DNA of 64,000 nt from Ruminiclostridium papyrosolvens C7 (lineage in GTDB: Bacteria; Bacillota; Clostridia; Acetivibrionales; DSM-1351). This document shows positions 24,917 through 34,064 of the stretch, in pieces; within the stretch, counting starts at the first letter, position 1; every line of letters begins with the position of its first letter. The position numbers were made by a program, and so were the translations under genes. A model generated the notes under the pieces. The model saw only the letters and a program-made list of their open reading frames with translations. It ran no database searches and was not told where the DNA came from. The stretch spans positions 1-64,000 of the forward strand of contig NZ_ATAY01000022.1 in assembly GCF_000421965.1 (NCBI RefSeq). The letters run 5' to 3'.

Positions 24917-26605
24917 TTAATGTTTTCCGTCTCTGTGAAGAATATGTCTGTTGCTGTTTAGAACGCCGTTATACAAAGCGTCTATAGTCGGATTGTCATC
25001 AGAACGTTTTATCGGCAAGGACTTATCTACCTTGTATATACCCCTTGCTCTTAATTTTCTTACGTTTTCATTCTGTGGAATCGGCTGTCCTGCACCGCCT
25101 ATACACCCTCCCGGGCAAGCCATTACTTCAATAAAGTCGAATTTTTCTTCCCCGCGCTTTATTTTTCTGATAAGTTTTTCAGCATTTTTAAGTCCATGAA
25201 CTACTCCGATTCTTACGGTTCTGCCGTCAATTTCAGCTGTTGCTTCCTTGACACCTTCCATACCTCTCACTCCTGAATATGAGATACCTTTGAGGGTTGA
25301 AGCGTTTCTTTCCTTGTAGTAATAACGAAGTACTGCTTCGGACACACCTCCGCTGACACCGAATATTACACCTGCTCCGCTGGTAAATCCGAAAGGCATA
25401 TCAATGGCTTCGTCTTCAAGCTCATTAAACACAATGCCGTTTTCCTGTATCATAATTGCCAGTTCCTGTGTAGTTATGACCATATCTACCTGTCTTTCAC
25501 CGTTTATTGTATTTTCAGGTCTTGAAGCTTCATATTTCTTAGCGGTACAAGGCATTATGGCAATAACAATGTTTTCTCTTTCGTCGGTAGAATGTTCCTT
25601 TTTAAACTGTTCCTTTATAACCGCACCGAACATCTGCTGTGGAGACAGGCAAGACGACACATTTTCCATAAGTTCAGGATGCTTTTGCTCTGCGTATTTG
25701 AACCAAGCAGGACAACATGAGCTGAACAAAGGCAGCTTTTCCTTTCTCTGAATCCTGTCCATGAGTTCTTCCGCTTCCTCTATAACAGTCAGGTCGGCAC
25801 CAACAGCTGTGTCAAACACCTGATCAAATCCAAGCTTCCTGAGTGCAGCAACAATTTTACCCATTGATATCTCACCGGGTTGAAGTCCGAAATCTTCTCC
25901 GATTGCAACGCGTACGGCAGGTGCTATCTGAGCTATTACACGCTTGTTTTTGTTCTGAAGTGCCTCATAAGCCCTGTCAATATCTTTCTTTATCATTAAT
26001 GCTCCGGTAGGACAAACAACCCTGCACTGACCGCAATTAACGCAATCCACTTCCTGCAATGATTTATTAAAGGCAGTTGTCACCTGAAGATTTGATCCTC
26101 TATAAGCAAAGTCCAGTACCCCAACACCTTGAATTTCCTGACATGCTCTTACACAGTCTCCGCAAAGTATACACTTATTTGGATTTCTGATTATTGATGG
26201 TCCAAGGTCATCTATAGGCATTTCCTTCTTTTCCTGTCCGAACCTTACTTTCTTTACTCCTACCTTTAAAGCTATTTCCTGCAGCTTGCATCTTCCGCTC
26301 TTTTCACAAGTTGTACAATCTCTGTCATGATTGGCAAGTAGAAGCTCCAATATCATTTTTCTGTGCTTTTTGAGCTTATCTGTATTTGTCCATACCTCCA
26401 TTCCATCCTTTGGAGGCGTTGAACATGAGGTTATTGTACTGCCCCATTTATCCTCAACCATACACATTCTGCACGCACCGTAAACACTGAGTTCTGAGTG
26501 GTAGCAGAAGGTCGGAAGCTCAATACCTGCTTTTCTGATTACTGCCAGTATATTTTTTTCATCTGTATATTCAACCAGCTGTCCGTCAATTATCATAGTT
26601 CCCAT
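24917..26605 (-). CDS. hydA: [FeFe]-hydrogenase catalytic subunit
   Basis: A 562-residue hydrogenase that makes H2 from reduced electron carriers. Domains: plant-type 2Fe-2S (about 1-80, CYHSELSVYGACRMC), a His-ligated 4Fe-4S (HDRDCTTCEKSGRC), two 4Fe-4S (CILCGDCVRAC, CVNCGQCRVVCP), then the H-cluster with complete motifs FSSCCPAWFKYAE, IMPCTAKKYEA and MACPGGCIGGAGQP. It has a short accessory tail. It follows hydB by 6 bases and forms the NADH-linked, probably electron-bifurcating, HydABC-type complex with the two genes upstream. GGAGG lies 11 bases before ATG 26605. Confidence 0.95.
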   Translation of the reverse strand: MGTMIIDGQLVEYTDEKNILAVIRKAGIELPTFCYHSELSVYGACRMCMVEDKWGSTITSCSTPPKDGMEVWTNTDKLKKHRKMILELLLANHDRDCTTCEKSGRCKLQEIALKVGVKKVRFGQEKKEMPIDDLGPSIIRNPNKCILCGDCVRACQEIQGVGVLDFAYRGSNLQVTTAFNKSLQEVDCVNCGQCRVVCPTGALMIKKDIDRAYEALQNKNKRVIAQIAPAVRVAIGEDFGLQPGEISMGKIVAALRKLGFDQVFDTAVGADLTVIEEAEELMDRIQRKEKLPLFSSCCPAWFKYAEQKHPELMENVSSCLSPQQMFGAVIKEQFKKEHSTDERENIVIAIMPCTAKKYEASRPENTINGERQVDMVITTQELAIMIQENGIVFNELEDEAIDMPFGFTSGAGVIFGVSGGVSEAVLRYYYKERNASTLKGISYSGVRGMEGVKEATAEIDGRTVRIGVVHGLKNAEKLIRKIKRGEEKFDFIEVMACPGGCIGGAGQPIPQNENVRKLRARGIYKVDKSLPIKRSDDNPTIDALYNGVLNSNRHILHRDGKH

Positions 26606-26611
26606 TGTTAT

Positions 26612-28483
26612 TTACGCCTCCTTTATTGCTGTAAATGGACATGCTTCAAGACAGGCACCGCACTTGATACATTTTGACTGATTAATTGTATACGGTTCCT
26701 TAACTTTTCCTTCGATTGCCTGAACAGGACATATTCTGGCACATTTGCTGCAGCCCTTGCATTTTTCCTTTTCTATCACTATAGAAGCCAAAGCTTTACA
26801 GGTATGTGTTTTGCACTTCTTATCTATAACGTGTTCCAAGTATTCATCCCTGAAATATTTCAATGTACTTACGACAGGGCTTGCAGCTGACTTACCCAAT
26901 CCACATAACGCCGTGCTGCTTATGGTGTCTGCCAGTTCCTCAAGTAAATCAAGGTCTTCTTTGGTACCTTTTCCGTTTACTATCTTTTCAAGAATTTCAA
27001 GCATTCTCTTGGTTCCTTCACGGCATGGCACGCATTTTCCGCAGGATTCGTTTTGTGTAAAGTTCATGAAGAACCTTGCTACTTCAACCATACAGGTGTC
27101 TTCATCCATTACAACGAGTCCGCCTGAACCTATCATTGCTCCTACTTTTTTTAGGGAATCAAAGTCCAATGGTAATTCTAGGTGTTCCTCTGTGAGACAT
27201 CCTCCAGAGGGACCTCCTATCTGAACTGCCTTAAATTTTTTGTCGTCCTTGATACCGCCACCGATATCAAATATTACTTCCCGCAGGGTTGTTCCCATTG
27301 GAACTTCTATCAAACCTGTATTGTTAACGTTTCCAGTTATGGCAAAGGCTTTTGTTCCCGGACTGTTTTCAGGCCCGATGCCTTTGTACCATCCACTGCC
27401 GTTATTTATAATTAAAGGAACGTTTGCATATGTTTCTACATTATTAAGTACTGTAGGCTTTTCCCAAAGTCCTTTTTCCACCGTTCTTGGAGGTTTTACC
27501 CTTGGCATTCCTCTTTCGCCTTCAATTGAAGCGGTTAATGCGCTACCTTCTCCGCATACGAAAGCTCCTGCACCTTTGTTTATGTTTATATCAAATGAAA
27601 ATCCGGAATTTAGTATGTTCTCACCCAACATTCCGTGCTTTCTTGCATCTTCAATAGCTATCCTTAGTCTTTCAACTGCCAGAGGATATTCTGCTCTAAC
27701 ATATATATATCCGGCAGTACTTTTGGTTGCATATCCGGCAATAGTCATACCTTCGATTACACCGTGAGGATCGCCCTCCATAATACTTCTGTCCATGAAA
27801 GCTCCGGGGTCACCTTCGTCTCCGTTACAGACAACGTATTTTATTTCGCTGTCCTGCTTTAATACCTGCTGCCATTTTCTTCCTGCAGGATAACCTCCGC
27901 CCCCTCTTCCTCTGAGGTTGGAATCCAGTATGGACTGACATACTTCCTGGGGTTCCATTTCAAACAATACTTTGCTCAGGGCCTGATAACCGCCCTTTGC
28001 AACATATTCTGCAAAGGATTCGGCATTGATGCTTCCGCAGTTTTTCAGAACCATTCTTGTCTGCTTTTTATAGAAAGGTATGTCCTCCTGTGCCTTATAC
28101 ACCTTGTCTTCAGCCGTATACATAAGTCTTTCAACAGCTTCGTTGTTTATAAGGGTTTTGCTTACGATTTCTTCACAATCTTCTATCTGAACTCTCAAGT
28201 ACAAGTAGTTTTCAGGTTCTATTCTTACTAAGGGCCCCATTTCGCAAAAACCGTGGCAGCCGCTCTTTTTAACTCCTATGCCTTCTTTTTCATAATCCAG
28301 TTCAAGATCAACCAGAAGGCCTTTTTCACTTATAAGCTCTTTGATTCTGTTGTATATCTCTAATGATCCGCCGGCTACACAACCTGTTCCCGCACACACC
28401 AGAACCTTCTTTTTTTGTTTATCCATTGCCTGTGCCGACCTGTCAGAAAAGGCTTTAAATTCTTGCAAATTATTAATTTTCAT
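26612..28483 (-). CDS. hydB: NADH-binding flavoprotein subunit of hydrogenase (NuoF-like)
   Basis: A 623-residue NuoF/HndC-type subunit that oxidises NADH and passes electrons to HydA. Domains: N-terminal thioredoxin-like 2Fe-2S (CAGTGCVAGGS ... CHGFCEMGP, about 30-85), FMN/NADH site (NLRGRGGGGYPAGRKWQ, about 189-205; GDEGDPGAFMDRS), a 4Fe-4S (ESCGKCVPCREGTKRML, about 481-497) and a C-terminal two-cluster ferredoxin (CKGCSKCARICP, CIKCGACLEACP). Its ATG overlaps the hydC stop (TAATG), so translation is coupled. Confidence 0.95.
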   Translation of the reverse strand: MKINNLQEFKAFSDRSAQAMDKQKKKVLVCAGTGCVAGGSLEIYNRIKELISEKGLLVDLELDYEKEGIGVKKSGCHGFCEMGPLVRIEPENYLYLRVQIEDCEEIVSKTLINNEAVERLMYTAEDKVYKAQEDIPFYKKQTRMVLKNCGSINAESFAEYVAKGGYQALSKVLFEMEPQEVCQSILDSNLRGRGGGGYPAGRKWQQVLKQDSEIKYVVCNGDEGDPGAFMDRSIMEGDPHGVIEGMTIAGYATKSTAGYIYVRAEYPLAVERLRIAIEDARKHGMLGENILNSGFSFDININKGAGAFVCGEGSALTASIEGERGMPRVKPPRTVEKGLWEKPTVLNNVETYANVPLIINNGSGWYKGIGPENSPGTKAFAITGNVNNTGLIEVPMGTTLREVIFDIGGGIKDDKKFKAVQIGGPSGGCLTEEHLELPLDFDSLKKVGAMIGSGGLVVMDEDTCMVEVARFFMNFTQNESCGKCVPCREGTKRMLEILEKIVNGKGTKEDLDLLEELADTISSTALCGLGKSAASPVVSTLKYFRDEYLEHVIDKKCKTHTCKALASIVIEKEKCKGCSKCARICPVQAIEGKVKEPYTINQSKCIKCGACLEACPFTAIKEA

Positions 28484-28956
28484 TATCCTTCACTCCTCAA
28501 AGTCTTTATTAATTCTATTGTTGAATCCGGCGTCATTTTAGCGTGTACCTTATCATTTATTGTAATAACCGGTGCAAGTCCGCATGCTCCCAGACAGGAA
28601 ACTGTTTCAACTGTAAACAGCTTGTCATCTGTTGTGTGCTTGCTTTCAGAGAGGCCCAGTTCTTTTCTCATTGCATTTAATATAGGAATTGATTTTCTTA
28701 CATGACAAGCTGTACCGTCACATACTTTTATAATGTATTTTCCCTTAGGCACCAAAGAAAAGTTTTCGTAAAACGTAGCTACACTGAATATCTTTGAGAG
28801 ATTAATCTCCAGCTTTTCAGCTACATAATTCAAAACATCCTCGGGCAAATATTTGTATTCGTTCTGGATTTCCTGTAAAACTGCTATCAGGTGCGATTTA
28901 TTGTTGTCATACTTGTTTAAAATCCCGTCAACCAGACTGCATTTGCAATCATCCAT
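28483..28956 (-). CDS. hydC: NuoE-like 2Fe-2S subunit of hydrogenase
   Basis: A 157-residue NuoE/HndA-like protein with an N-terminal helical region and a C-terminal thioredoxin-like 2Fe-2S domain; ligands in CDGTACHVRKS and SCLGACGLAPV. It links HydB to the rest of the hydrogenase complex. The frame is open to 28995, but ATG 28956 has GGAGGG 8 bases upstream and gives the usual N-terminus. It is the first gene of hydC-hydB-hydA and has a Rex-like site 53 bases before the start. Confidence 0.93.
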   Translation of the reverse strand: MDDCKCSLVDGILNKYDNNKSHLIAVLQEIQNEYKYLPEDVLNYVAEKLEINLSKIFSVATFYENFSLVPKGKYIIKVCDGTACHVRKSIPILNAMRKELGLSESKHTTDDKLFTVETVSCLGACGLAPVITINDKVHAKMTPDSTIELIKTLRSEG

Positions 28957-29008
28957 TTTGTTTTCCCTCCTCAAGTACTTGTAAAGTGCATTCACTTATC
29001 AGCTATCA

Positions 29009-29026
29009 TTGTTATTTTTTTGACAA
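29009..29026. promoter_or_regulatory. Rex-like operator upstream of hydCBA
   Basis: TTGTTATTTTTTTGACAA matches the Rex consensus TTGTTAANNNNTTAACAA at 12 of 14 defined positions. On the minus strand its TTGTCA could double as a -35 element. It parallels the site before the sensory hydrogenase operon. Confidence 0.65.
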
Positions 29027-29157
29027 TTTAATTCTAGCCAGAGGAATACCTTCTGCCAATGTTTATATAGAAATACAATGTCTGAAACCCAGTTATAGAT
29101 AAGGTTTTTGGAATTTATTTCTAGCAATTGTAAGGATAATTCGTTAAAAGGAAACAA

Positions 29158-29203
29158 AAAATCAGCATATTGCAATGTTTAATTATTGCAATGTGCTGAT
29201 TTT
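29158..29203. repeat. 19-bp perfect inverted repeat, terminator-like
   Basis: AAAATCAGCATATTGCAAT pairs with ATTGCAATGTGCTGATTTT (one GU), loop about 8. On the minus strand a T6 run follows. It lies in a divergent promoter region, so it does not follow a known gene. Confidence 0.6.
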
Positions 29204-29371
29204 ACTAATTGTGTTTACAGTTATATCCATATGGTATTAAATTAAGTATTGATTCGTCCAAAAATGATTATTCTTTAAGATGCATATAAAAGCTCATTCC
29301 TCGGAGTATTGCAATATGTAAAATTTTATAATAATATACAATTAATTCAAGTTAATAAGGAGGATGAAAGC

Positions 29372-31168
29372 ATGAAAAACGTAAGAAGACTACTAAGTAT
29401 TATCCTTATCCTATTAATCATTTTAGCCCCTACCATTGCCAGTGCAAATTCAAATGACTTCACTGTTAAATCAAAAGTAGCCCTTCTTCATTTTAACCCG
29501 GAACTCGGGAATGTTGAAAGTAATGTGAATAAACACAAAGAACTAACTCACGAAGCTCTGGAAAATGGTGCAAATATTGTAGTTACACCAGAATTCTCAA
29601 CTACCGGATATTGCATTACAAAACAGCAGTCACTGGATGGCCTTGGTTTTAGATATCCTTATCCGGAGCTGGATGAAATCAGAGATCTTGCAATTGCATA
29701 TAAAGCATATGTTATTATTGCTATAGTTGAAATTTCATCTGACTCAAAGGTTTATAACACAGTAGTAACCTTCGGGCCTCAGGGATTGATCCGAACCCAG
29801 GACAAACGTTCAATACCTTTGTGGCATGAAAGCGGAAAAATACCCTTTGATGTTATTCCAACTCCATATGGTGATCTGGGCACCCTGATATGTGCCGATA
29901 CCTACAGTCCTGACTGGACCCGTATTCTAGCATTGAAGGGTGCTGACATTATATTGACACCTGCCAACTGGTGGGGTCGCGACAATCAGGAACAAACCTG
30001 GCAGATCAGAGCCAAAGAAAATGGAGTTTGGCTGCTTGTAGCTAACCGATGGGGTTATGAGTACGATACTCAATACGGATATGAATGCTATATGAATGAT
30101 GCTCCATCAGTAGCAATAAATCCTGATGGCAATATTCTTCAGTTACATAGAGCTGAAGATGATTTGGAACCCAAAGACACTATACTCTATCAGGATGTAA
30201 CTGTTCCGAAATACAGAATTGGGACTAAAACAAACCTTACATATTCAGTAATGGAACGTGCCCCAAGTGCTTATACCGGAATAGACTCCGGCTACTATGG
30301 CAAAAATGCTGGTTACCCACAGGTACCCGGTTTACCTGCACCCGGTGATATAAAAATTGCAAGTCTAGCCTACAAACCATCTTTTAGTGGACAGAAAAAC
30401 ATTTCAACCATCCAAGGCTTATGGGCACAGAAAACCGCTGACGTGGTCGTACTTCCAGGTCTGGGAGTTACCAATGAACCCATTAATTCAGGCAACACTG
30501 GCTGGAACACCGCTTCACCATGGAGTGCCCTACAGAACTTCGTAGAGAGTAATTCCATTTCTTTGCTAGTAACCACTGTCAATGAGCGGACAGGCAATGA
30601 TTTTCACCAGTCTCTGCTATTAATTGAGCCCGGTAAAGCCCCTCGTCTTATACCACAGATCCATGACGGTCTCAATTTCAAAGGAAGCGGCAATTCACCT
30701 GTTGTACTTGACCTGCTGAGTGCAAGAATAGGTATTCTTACGGGGCATGATGCATTGTTCCCTGAAACTGTAACAAGTCTTGCCAAATCAGGTATAGACC
30801 TGCTGATTATTTCTTCAACTGCAGGGACAGGAATTAACTATAATAATATTTTGAACATTAACTACCTATGGGATATAAACTCACTGAAAACCTTATGGAA
30901 GGTCAGAACCAATGAGACATTCCATCTTGCGGCATCTGACTGGACAGGCAACGGAATGCTAATTAAGAACAGTGGATATATTGAGGATTTGAAAGAAACT
31001 ACAGATACGAATCCTGTTGAAGTAATGACTGTAAATACCGGAAGTGTACGCTATAAATACCTAAACGATTATTACCAGTATGATATTAGTACACTGACAG
31101 CCCCCAATACAAACTTAGAGAACAATATACTTCCATTAATTCCGTCCTGTAAGAGTGTTACACCTTAA
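29372..31168 (+). CDS. exported two-domain nitrilase-superfamily protein
   Basis: A 598-residue plus-strand protein with a clear signal peptide (MKNVRRLLSIILILLIILAP, cleavage near ASA-N, residue 25). Domain 1 (about 30-310) is a carbon-nitrogen hydrolase with Glu74 (TPEFSTTGY), Lys145 (RTQDKRSIP) and Cys174 (LGTLICADTYSPD), so it should be an active amidase or nitrilase outside the membrane. Domain 2 (about 325-590) keeps the fold pattern but its Glu reads Gly (VLPGLG) and its Cys motif reads ILTGHDALFPE, so it is probably inactive. The frame is open to 29309, but ATG 29372 with GGAGG 8 bases upstream starts exactly at the signal peptide. It is transcribed alone, toward a terminator. Confidence 0.85.
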   Translation: MKNVRRLLSIILILLIILAPTIASANSNDFTVKSKVALLHFNPELGNVESNVNKHKELTHEALENGANIVVTPEFSTTGYCITKQQSLDGLGFRYPYPELDEIRDLAIAYKAYVIIAIVEISSDSKVYNTVVTFGPQGLIRTQDKRSIPLWHESGKIPFDVIPTPYGDLGTLICADTYSPDWTRILALKGADIILTPANWWGRDNQEQTWQIRAKENGVWLLVANRWGYEYDTQYGYECYMNDAPSVAINPDGNILQLHRAEDDLEPKDTILYQDVTVPKYRIGTKTNLTYSVMERAPSAYTGIDSGYYGKNAGYPQVPGLPAPGDIKIASLAYKPSFSGQKNISTIQGLWAQKTADVVVLPGLGVTNEPINSGNTGWNTASPWSALQNFVESNSISLLVTTVNERTGNDFHQSLLLIEPGKAPRLIPQIHDGLNFKGSGNSPVVLDLLSARIGILTGHDALFPETVTSLAKSGIDLLIISSTAGTGINYNNILNINYLWDINSLKTLWKVRTNETFHLAASDWTGNGMLIKNSGYIEDLKETTDTNPVEVMTVNTGSVRYKYLNDYYQYDISTLTAPNTNLENNILPLIPSCKSVTP

Positions 31169-31173
31169 ACCTA

Positions 31174-31227
31174 TAAAAGAAGCCAGGCTGCCATGAATTT
31201 AATTTCCATATGCAGTCTGGCTTTTAT
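31174..31227. terminator. terminator between nitrilase and aldo/keto reductase
   Basis: AGCCAGGCTG and CAGTCTGGCT form the stem core (one bulge), flanked by A4 on the left and T4 on the right. It lies between convergent genes and can serve both. Confidence 0.7.
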
Positions 31228-31247
31228 ACTCCTTTATTTAAGCTCTT

Positions 31248-32345
31248 TTATTTACTTGCATCCTCAAATGCACCAATCTCTTTCAACCTGCTTATTATTG
31301 GCAGGTGCTGTGTACATTTTCCTTCGCATAAACCGCATTCTATACAGTTGTTAACATCCTCCTGCTTGATTCCCCAGTGGCCTTTCAGGTTATTAAGAAC
31401 GTCTTCGGTATTTCCTAGAATATGACTGTTGTAGGAAAGCATATATTTTGATACAGGGATTTCCTTAGGACAGTACTCGCAATAACGGCAGCCTGTACAA
31501 AGCTTATCCATGGAATTAAAGAGCCTTCCTTCTATTTCTTTCAACTTGGTTTGCTCAAGTTTAACCAGGTTATCGCCAACCTTACAGTTTTGAATTACCT
31601 CTTCAATACTTCCCATTCCGGCTAATACGGTGGTTATTTCATCATGGGAAGCATTAAATCTTAATGCAGCATCAACTACGTTTTTATCGTCTTCACTTTT
31701 GATAAAATCAAAATAATCAGCCTTTTGAGGAATCAGTCCTCCTCCGAGAGGATTCATTGTGGCAATACCAAGTCCCTTTTTATATGCAGCTTCCAAACCC
31801 TTTTGCCTGAACGGGAAGTTAAGTATATTGTAACCGACTGTCATTCCTTCGAAACAGCCTTCATTTACTATTGTTTCAATCTCATCCCCTGTGCAATGGG
31901 TAGAAAATACAATATGCTCTATAAGTCCTTCTTCCTTTGCCTTTAAGGCAGCCTCATAAGCACCGCCTTTTACCATCCTGCTTCTGTAGTCATCCAGGCT
32001 TAGAATACACCATATATGGAAAAAATTAATTTTTTCAAGATTCATTCTCTTTAAAGATGTCTCCAGCTGCTCACGCAGTTTTGAGCCATCCTTCCGGCTG
32101 CTTTTTGTAGAAACATAGAATGGTTTCTTCATGTTTTTAAAGGCATTGGACATAATAAATTCGCTATGGTCATCGTTATACCCCGGTGCAGTGTCAAAAT
32201 AATTCACACCAAGTTCGTTTGCACGTACTACTATCTCTGAACATTTATCATAGTCATAACTATCTCCGGTTTTTGGAAACCTCATACCTCCAAATCCTAT
32301 TGCTGATATATCCTTGCCTGTGTTACCGTATTTTTTGTAAATCAT
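31248..32345 (-). CDS. aldo/keto reductase with 4Fe-4S domain
   Basis: A 365-residue protein: an aldo/keto reductase barrel (about 1-280; catalytic Asp and Tyr in VNYFDTAPGYNDDHSE, then Lys in YVSTKSSRKDG) and a C-terminal ferredoxin-like part with CTGCRYCEYCPKEIP and CIECGLCEGKCTQHLP. Such Fe-S aldo/keto reductases are common in clostridia; substrates are generally unknown. ATG 32345 is chosen for its GGAGG 9 bases upstream and family-typical opening YKKYGNTGKDISAIGFGG; the frame is open to 32393. Transcribed alone. Confidence 0.87.
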   Translation of the reverse strand: MIYKKYGNTGKDISAIGFGGMRFPKTGDSYDYDKCSEIVVRANELGVNYFDTAPGYNDDHSEFIMSNAFKNMKKPFYVSTKSSRKDGSKLREQLETSLKRMNLEKINFFHIWCILSLDDYRSRMVKGGAYEAALKAKEEGLIEHIVFSTHCTGDEIETIVNEGCFEGMTVGYNILNFPFRQKGLEAAYKKGLGIATMNPLGGGLIPQKADYFDFIKSEDDKNVVDAALRFNASHDEITTVLAGMGSIEEVIQNCKVGDNLVKLEQTKLKEIEGRLFNSMDKLCTGCRYCEYCPKEIPVSKYMLSYNSHILGNTEDVLNNLKGHWGIKQEDVNNCIECGLCEGKCTQHLPIISRLKEIGAFEDASK

Positions 32346-32499
32346 TCTATAATACCTCCGGGTTTCCCAATTATATACATTACCTTTATACATTATTTAT
32401 ATATATTAATTTAAGTAGTATTACGTTAAAATTATACTTTTATAAAACTAAATTTCAATGTACATTCTTATCTTTTTTACATGTAATTTTATAATATTT

Positions 32500-33246
32500 T
32501 TACTCAATGGATAAATTACAGCCATTTTCCTTCAACCATTTTCTGTAAACTTTATAATCCGGCATAACAGCTTCAACAAGTCCCCAAAAATTCCCCGAAT
32601 GGTTCATTTCTTTCATGTGACAGAGTTCATGTATTACTACATAGTCAAGTACCGGTAAAGGAGACATAATAAGTTTCCAATTAAGATTAATATTGCCTTT
32701 TGAACTACAGCTTCCCCACCTTGTTTTTTGCTCTTTAATAGCCACCTTTTTAGGTGATAAACCAATCAATGACGAGTATATTCTGATTCTTTCAACCAGA
32801 AGCTCTCCGGCTTTTGATTTATACCAGTTTTTTAGGAAAGATTTAATTTTGTCCTTGTCTTCAGTTTCAGATATCTCCAAAACCATTAGTTCCTCTTCAA
32901 AGCGTACTTTTGGTTTTTGGGTAATATTATTTTCAACAAGTTTAAGCTTGTATGGTTTACCCAGATAATAAAACAAATCACCGTTATTAAAGGATTTTTT
33001 TATTATAGCAGAGGGTTTCTCTCTGATTTCATCCAACTTTTGTACAATCCACCTCTCTTTTTCAAACAGAAGTTTCTCAATGTATACAAACGGAGTTTGT
33101 AACGGACAACTTACAATAACCTGTCCGGTATTTGTTATCATAATGGAAATCGTACTTCTGCTGCTTCTTTTGAGGTTATATTCCAGTTCTGTTCCGTCGA
33201 GGTTAATCCGTGACAATGTTTCTACAGTTTTTTGAGATTTTTTCAA
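32500..33246 (-). CDS. YgjP-like zinc metallopeptidase (DUF45/M48-type)
   Basis: A 248-residue protein of the YgjP/DUF45 family. The zinc-binding motif VIHELCHMKEMNHSGNFW (about 209-226) supplies HExxH plus the later His; the upstream EQKTRWGSCSSKGNINLNWKL is a second family signature. The family is thought to be metal-dependent proteases, with YgjP linked to RNA or DNA-end processing; the role is not settled. TTG start at 33246 with GGAGG about 10 bases upstream. Confidence 0.85.
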   Translation of the reverse strand: MKKSQKTVETLSRINLDGTELEYNLKRSSRSTISIMITNTGQVIVSCPLQTPFVYIEKLLFEKERWIVQKLDEIREKPSAIIKKSFNNGDLFYYLGKPYKLKLVENNITQKPKVRFEEELMVLEISETEDKDKIKSFLKNWYKSKAGELLVERIRIYSSLIGLSPKKVAIKEQKTRWGSCSSKGNINLNWKLIMSPLPVLDYVVIHELCHMKEMNHSGNFWGLVEAVMPDYKVYRKWLKENGCNLSIE

Positions 33247-33433
33247 TTTAATTTATCCTCCGCAAGCATAAATAACTGTATCCCGATATTAGCAAAGCAT
33301 ATCCGTAATGTCAATTAACAAAATTTTATATTGAAATATTATTAAATGACTTTGAATACACATATAAAAGTAACGCTATTTGTTTGAATTTCATAGCATG
33401 ATATTAAACAAAGCCAATAAGAGAGTTGCATAT

Positions 33434-34060
33434 ATGAACTATAACCTATCAAAAAATATGACAAGGGTCTATGATGTATTTCTATGCTTTATTATATATT
33501 CTTTCTGCGGTTGGTTAATGGAAACAGTGTATTTATCCGTTTATCACTGGCAGTTTATAAAAAGAGGGTTTCTCATAAGCCCTTTATGCGGGATTTATGG
33601 AGTGGGTACAATTTTGGTTGTACTTCTTCTTGAAAAATTTAAATCCCGCCCCGTACTTGTATTTTTTGGTGCAATACTTATTACTACTGTTCTGGAGCTT
33701 ATTACAGGATTGCTCCTTCAAAATGTTCTGAAATGTGAACTATGGAATTACAGCGGGGATTCTTTAAATTTTCTTGGAATAATATGCTTAAGGAATACTC
33801 TGATTTGGGGAATAATGTCCCTTATAGCGGTTTATAGCATCCATCCTGTAGTAATAAGGAAAATAAAAGTACTTTCACTTCGTACCAAGGCATTAATCAG
33901 CAATATATGCTTTGTATGGATTTCGGCAGACTTATGCATTTCCATCTTTACAAGCCTCCACGGCATAAATAATATTCACTGGGTTTCCGGCTTGGTGTTC
34001 CACAGGCTCAAGGACATAGGCAGTATAACCGTAAAGGTAGTTTATTATATAAGTCATTGA
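33434..34060 (+). CDS. putative ABC-transporter type IV membrane protein
   Basis: A 208-residue plus-strand membrane protein with five to six hydrophobic segments. The motifs CFIIYSFCGWLMETVYLS and GFLISPLCGIYGVGTILVV match the family named putative ABC-transporter type IV (CmpB-like), of unknown function and widely found in clostridia. The frame is open to 33380; ATG 33434 with AAGAGAG 8 bases upstream is preferred. It converges on the ArsC/Spx-like gene with 4 bases between the stops, and no terminator was seen between them. Confidence 0.72.
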   Translation: MNYNLSKNMTRVYDVFLCFIIYSFCGWLMETVYLSVYHWQFIKRGFLISPLCGIYGVGTILVVLLLEKFKSRPVLVFFGAILITTVLELITGLLLQNVLKCELWNYSGDSLNFLGIICLRNTLIWGIMSLIAVYSIHPVVIRKIKVLSLRTKALISNICFVWISADLCISIFTSLHGINNIHWVSGLVFHRLKDIGSITVKVVYYISH

Positions 34061-34064
34061 TATT

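Larger units (their letters stand above)
28957..29371. other. divergent intergenic region hydC / nitrilase
   Basis: Between the minus-strand hydrogenase operon and the plus-strand nitrilase. It holds a Rex-like operator (29009-29026), a perfect terminator-like hairpin with no obvious client gene (29158-29203), and the nitrilase ribosome site GGAGG 8 bases before its start. No open frame of note was seen, and no confident -35/-10 pair for either gene. Confidence 0.6.
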
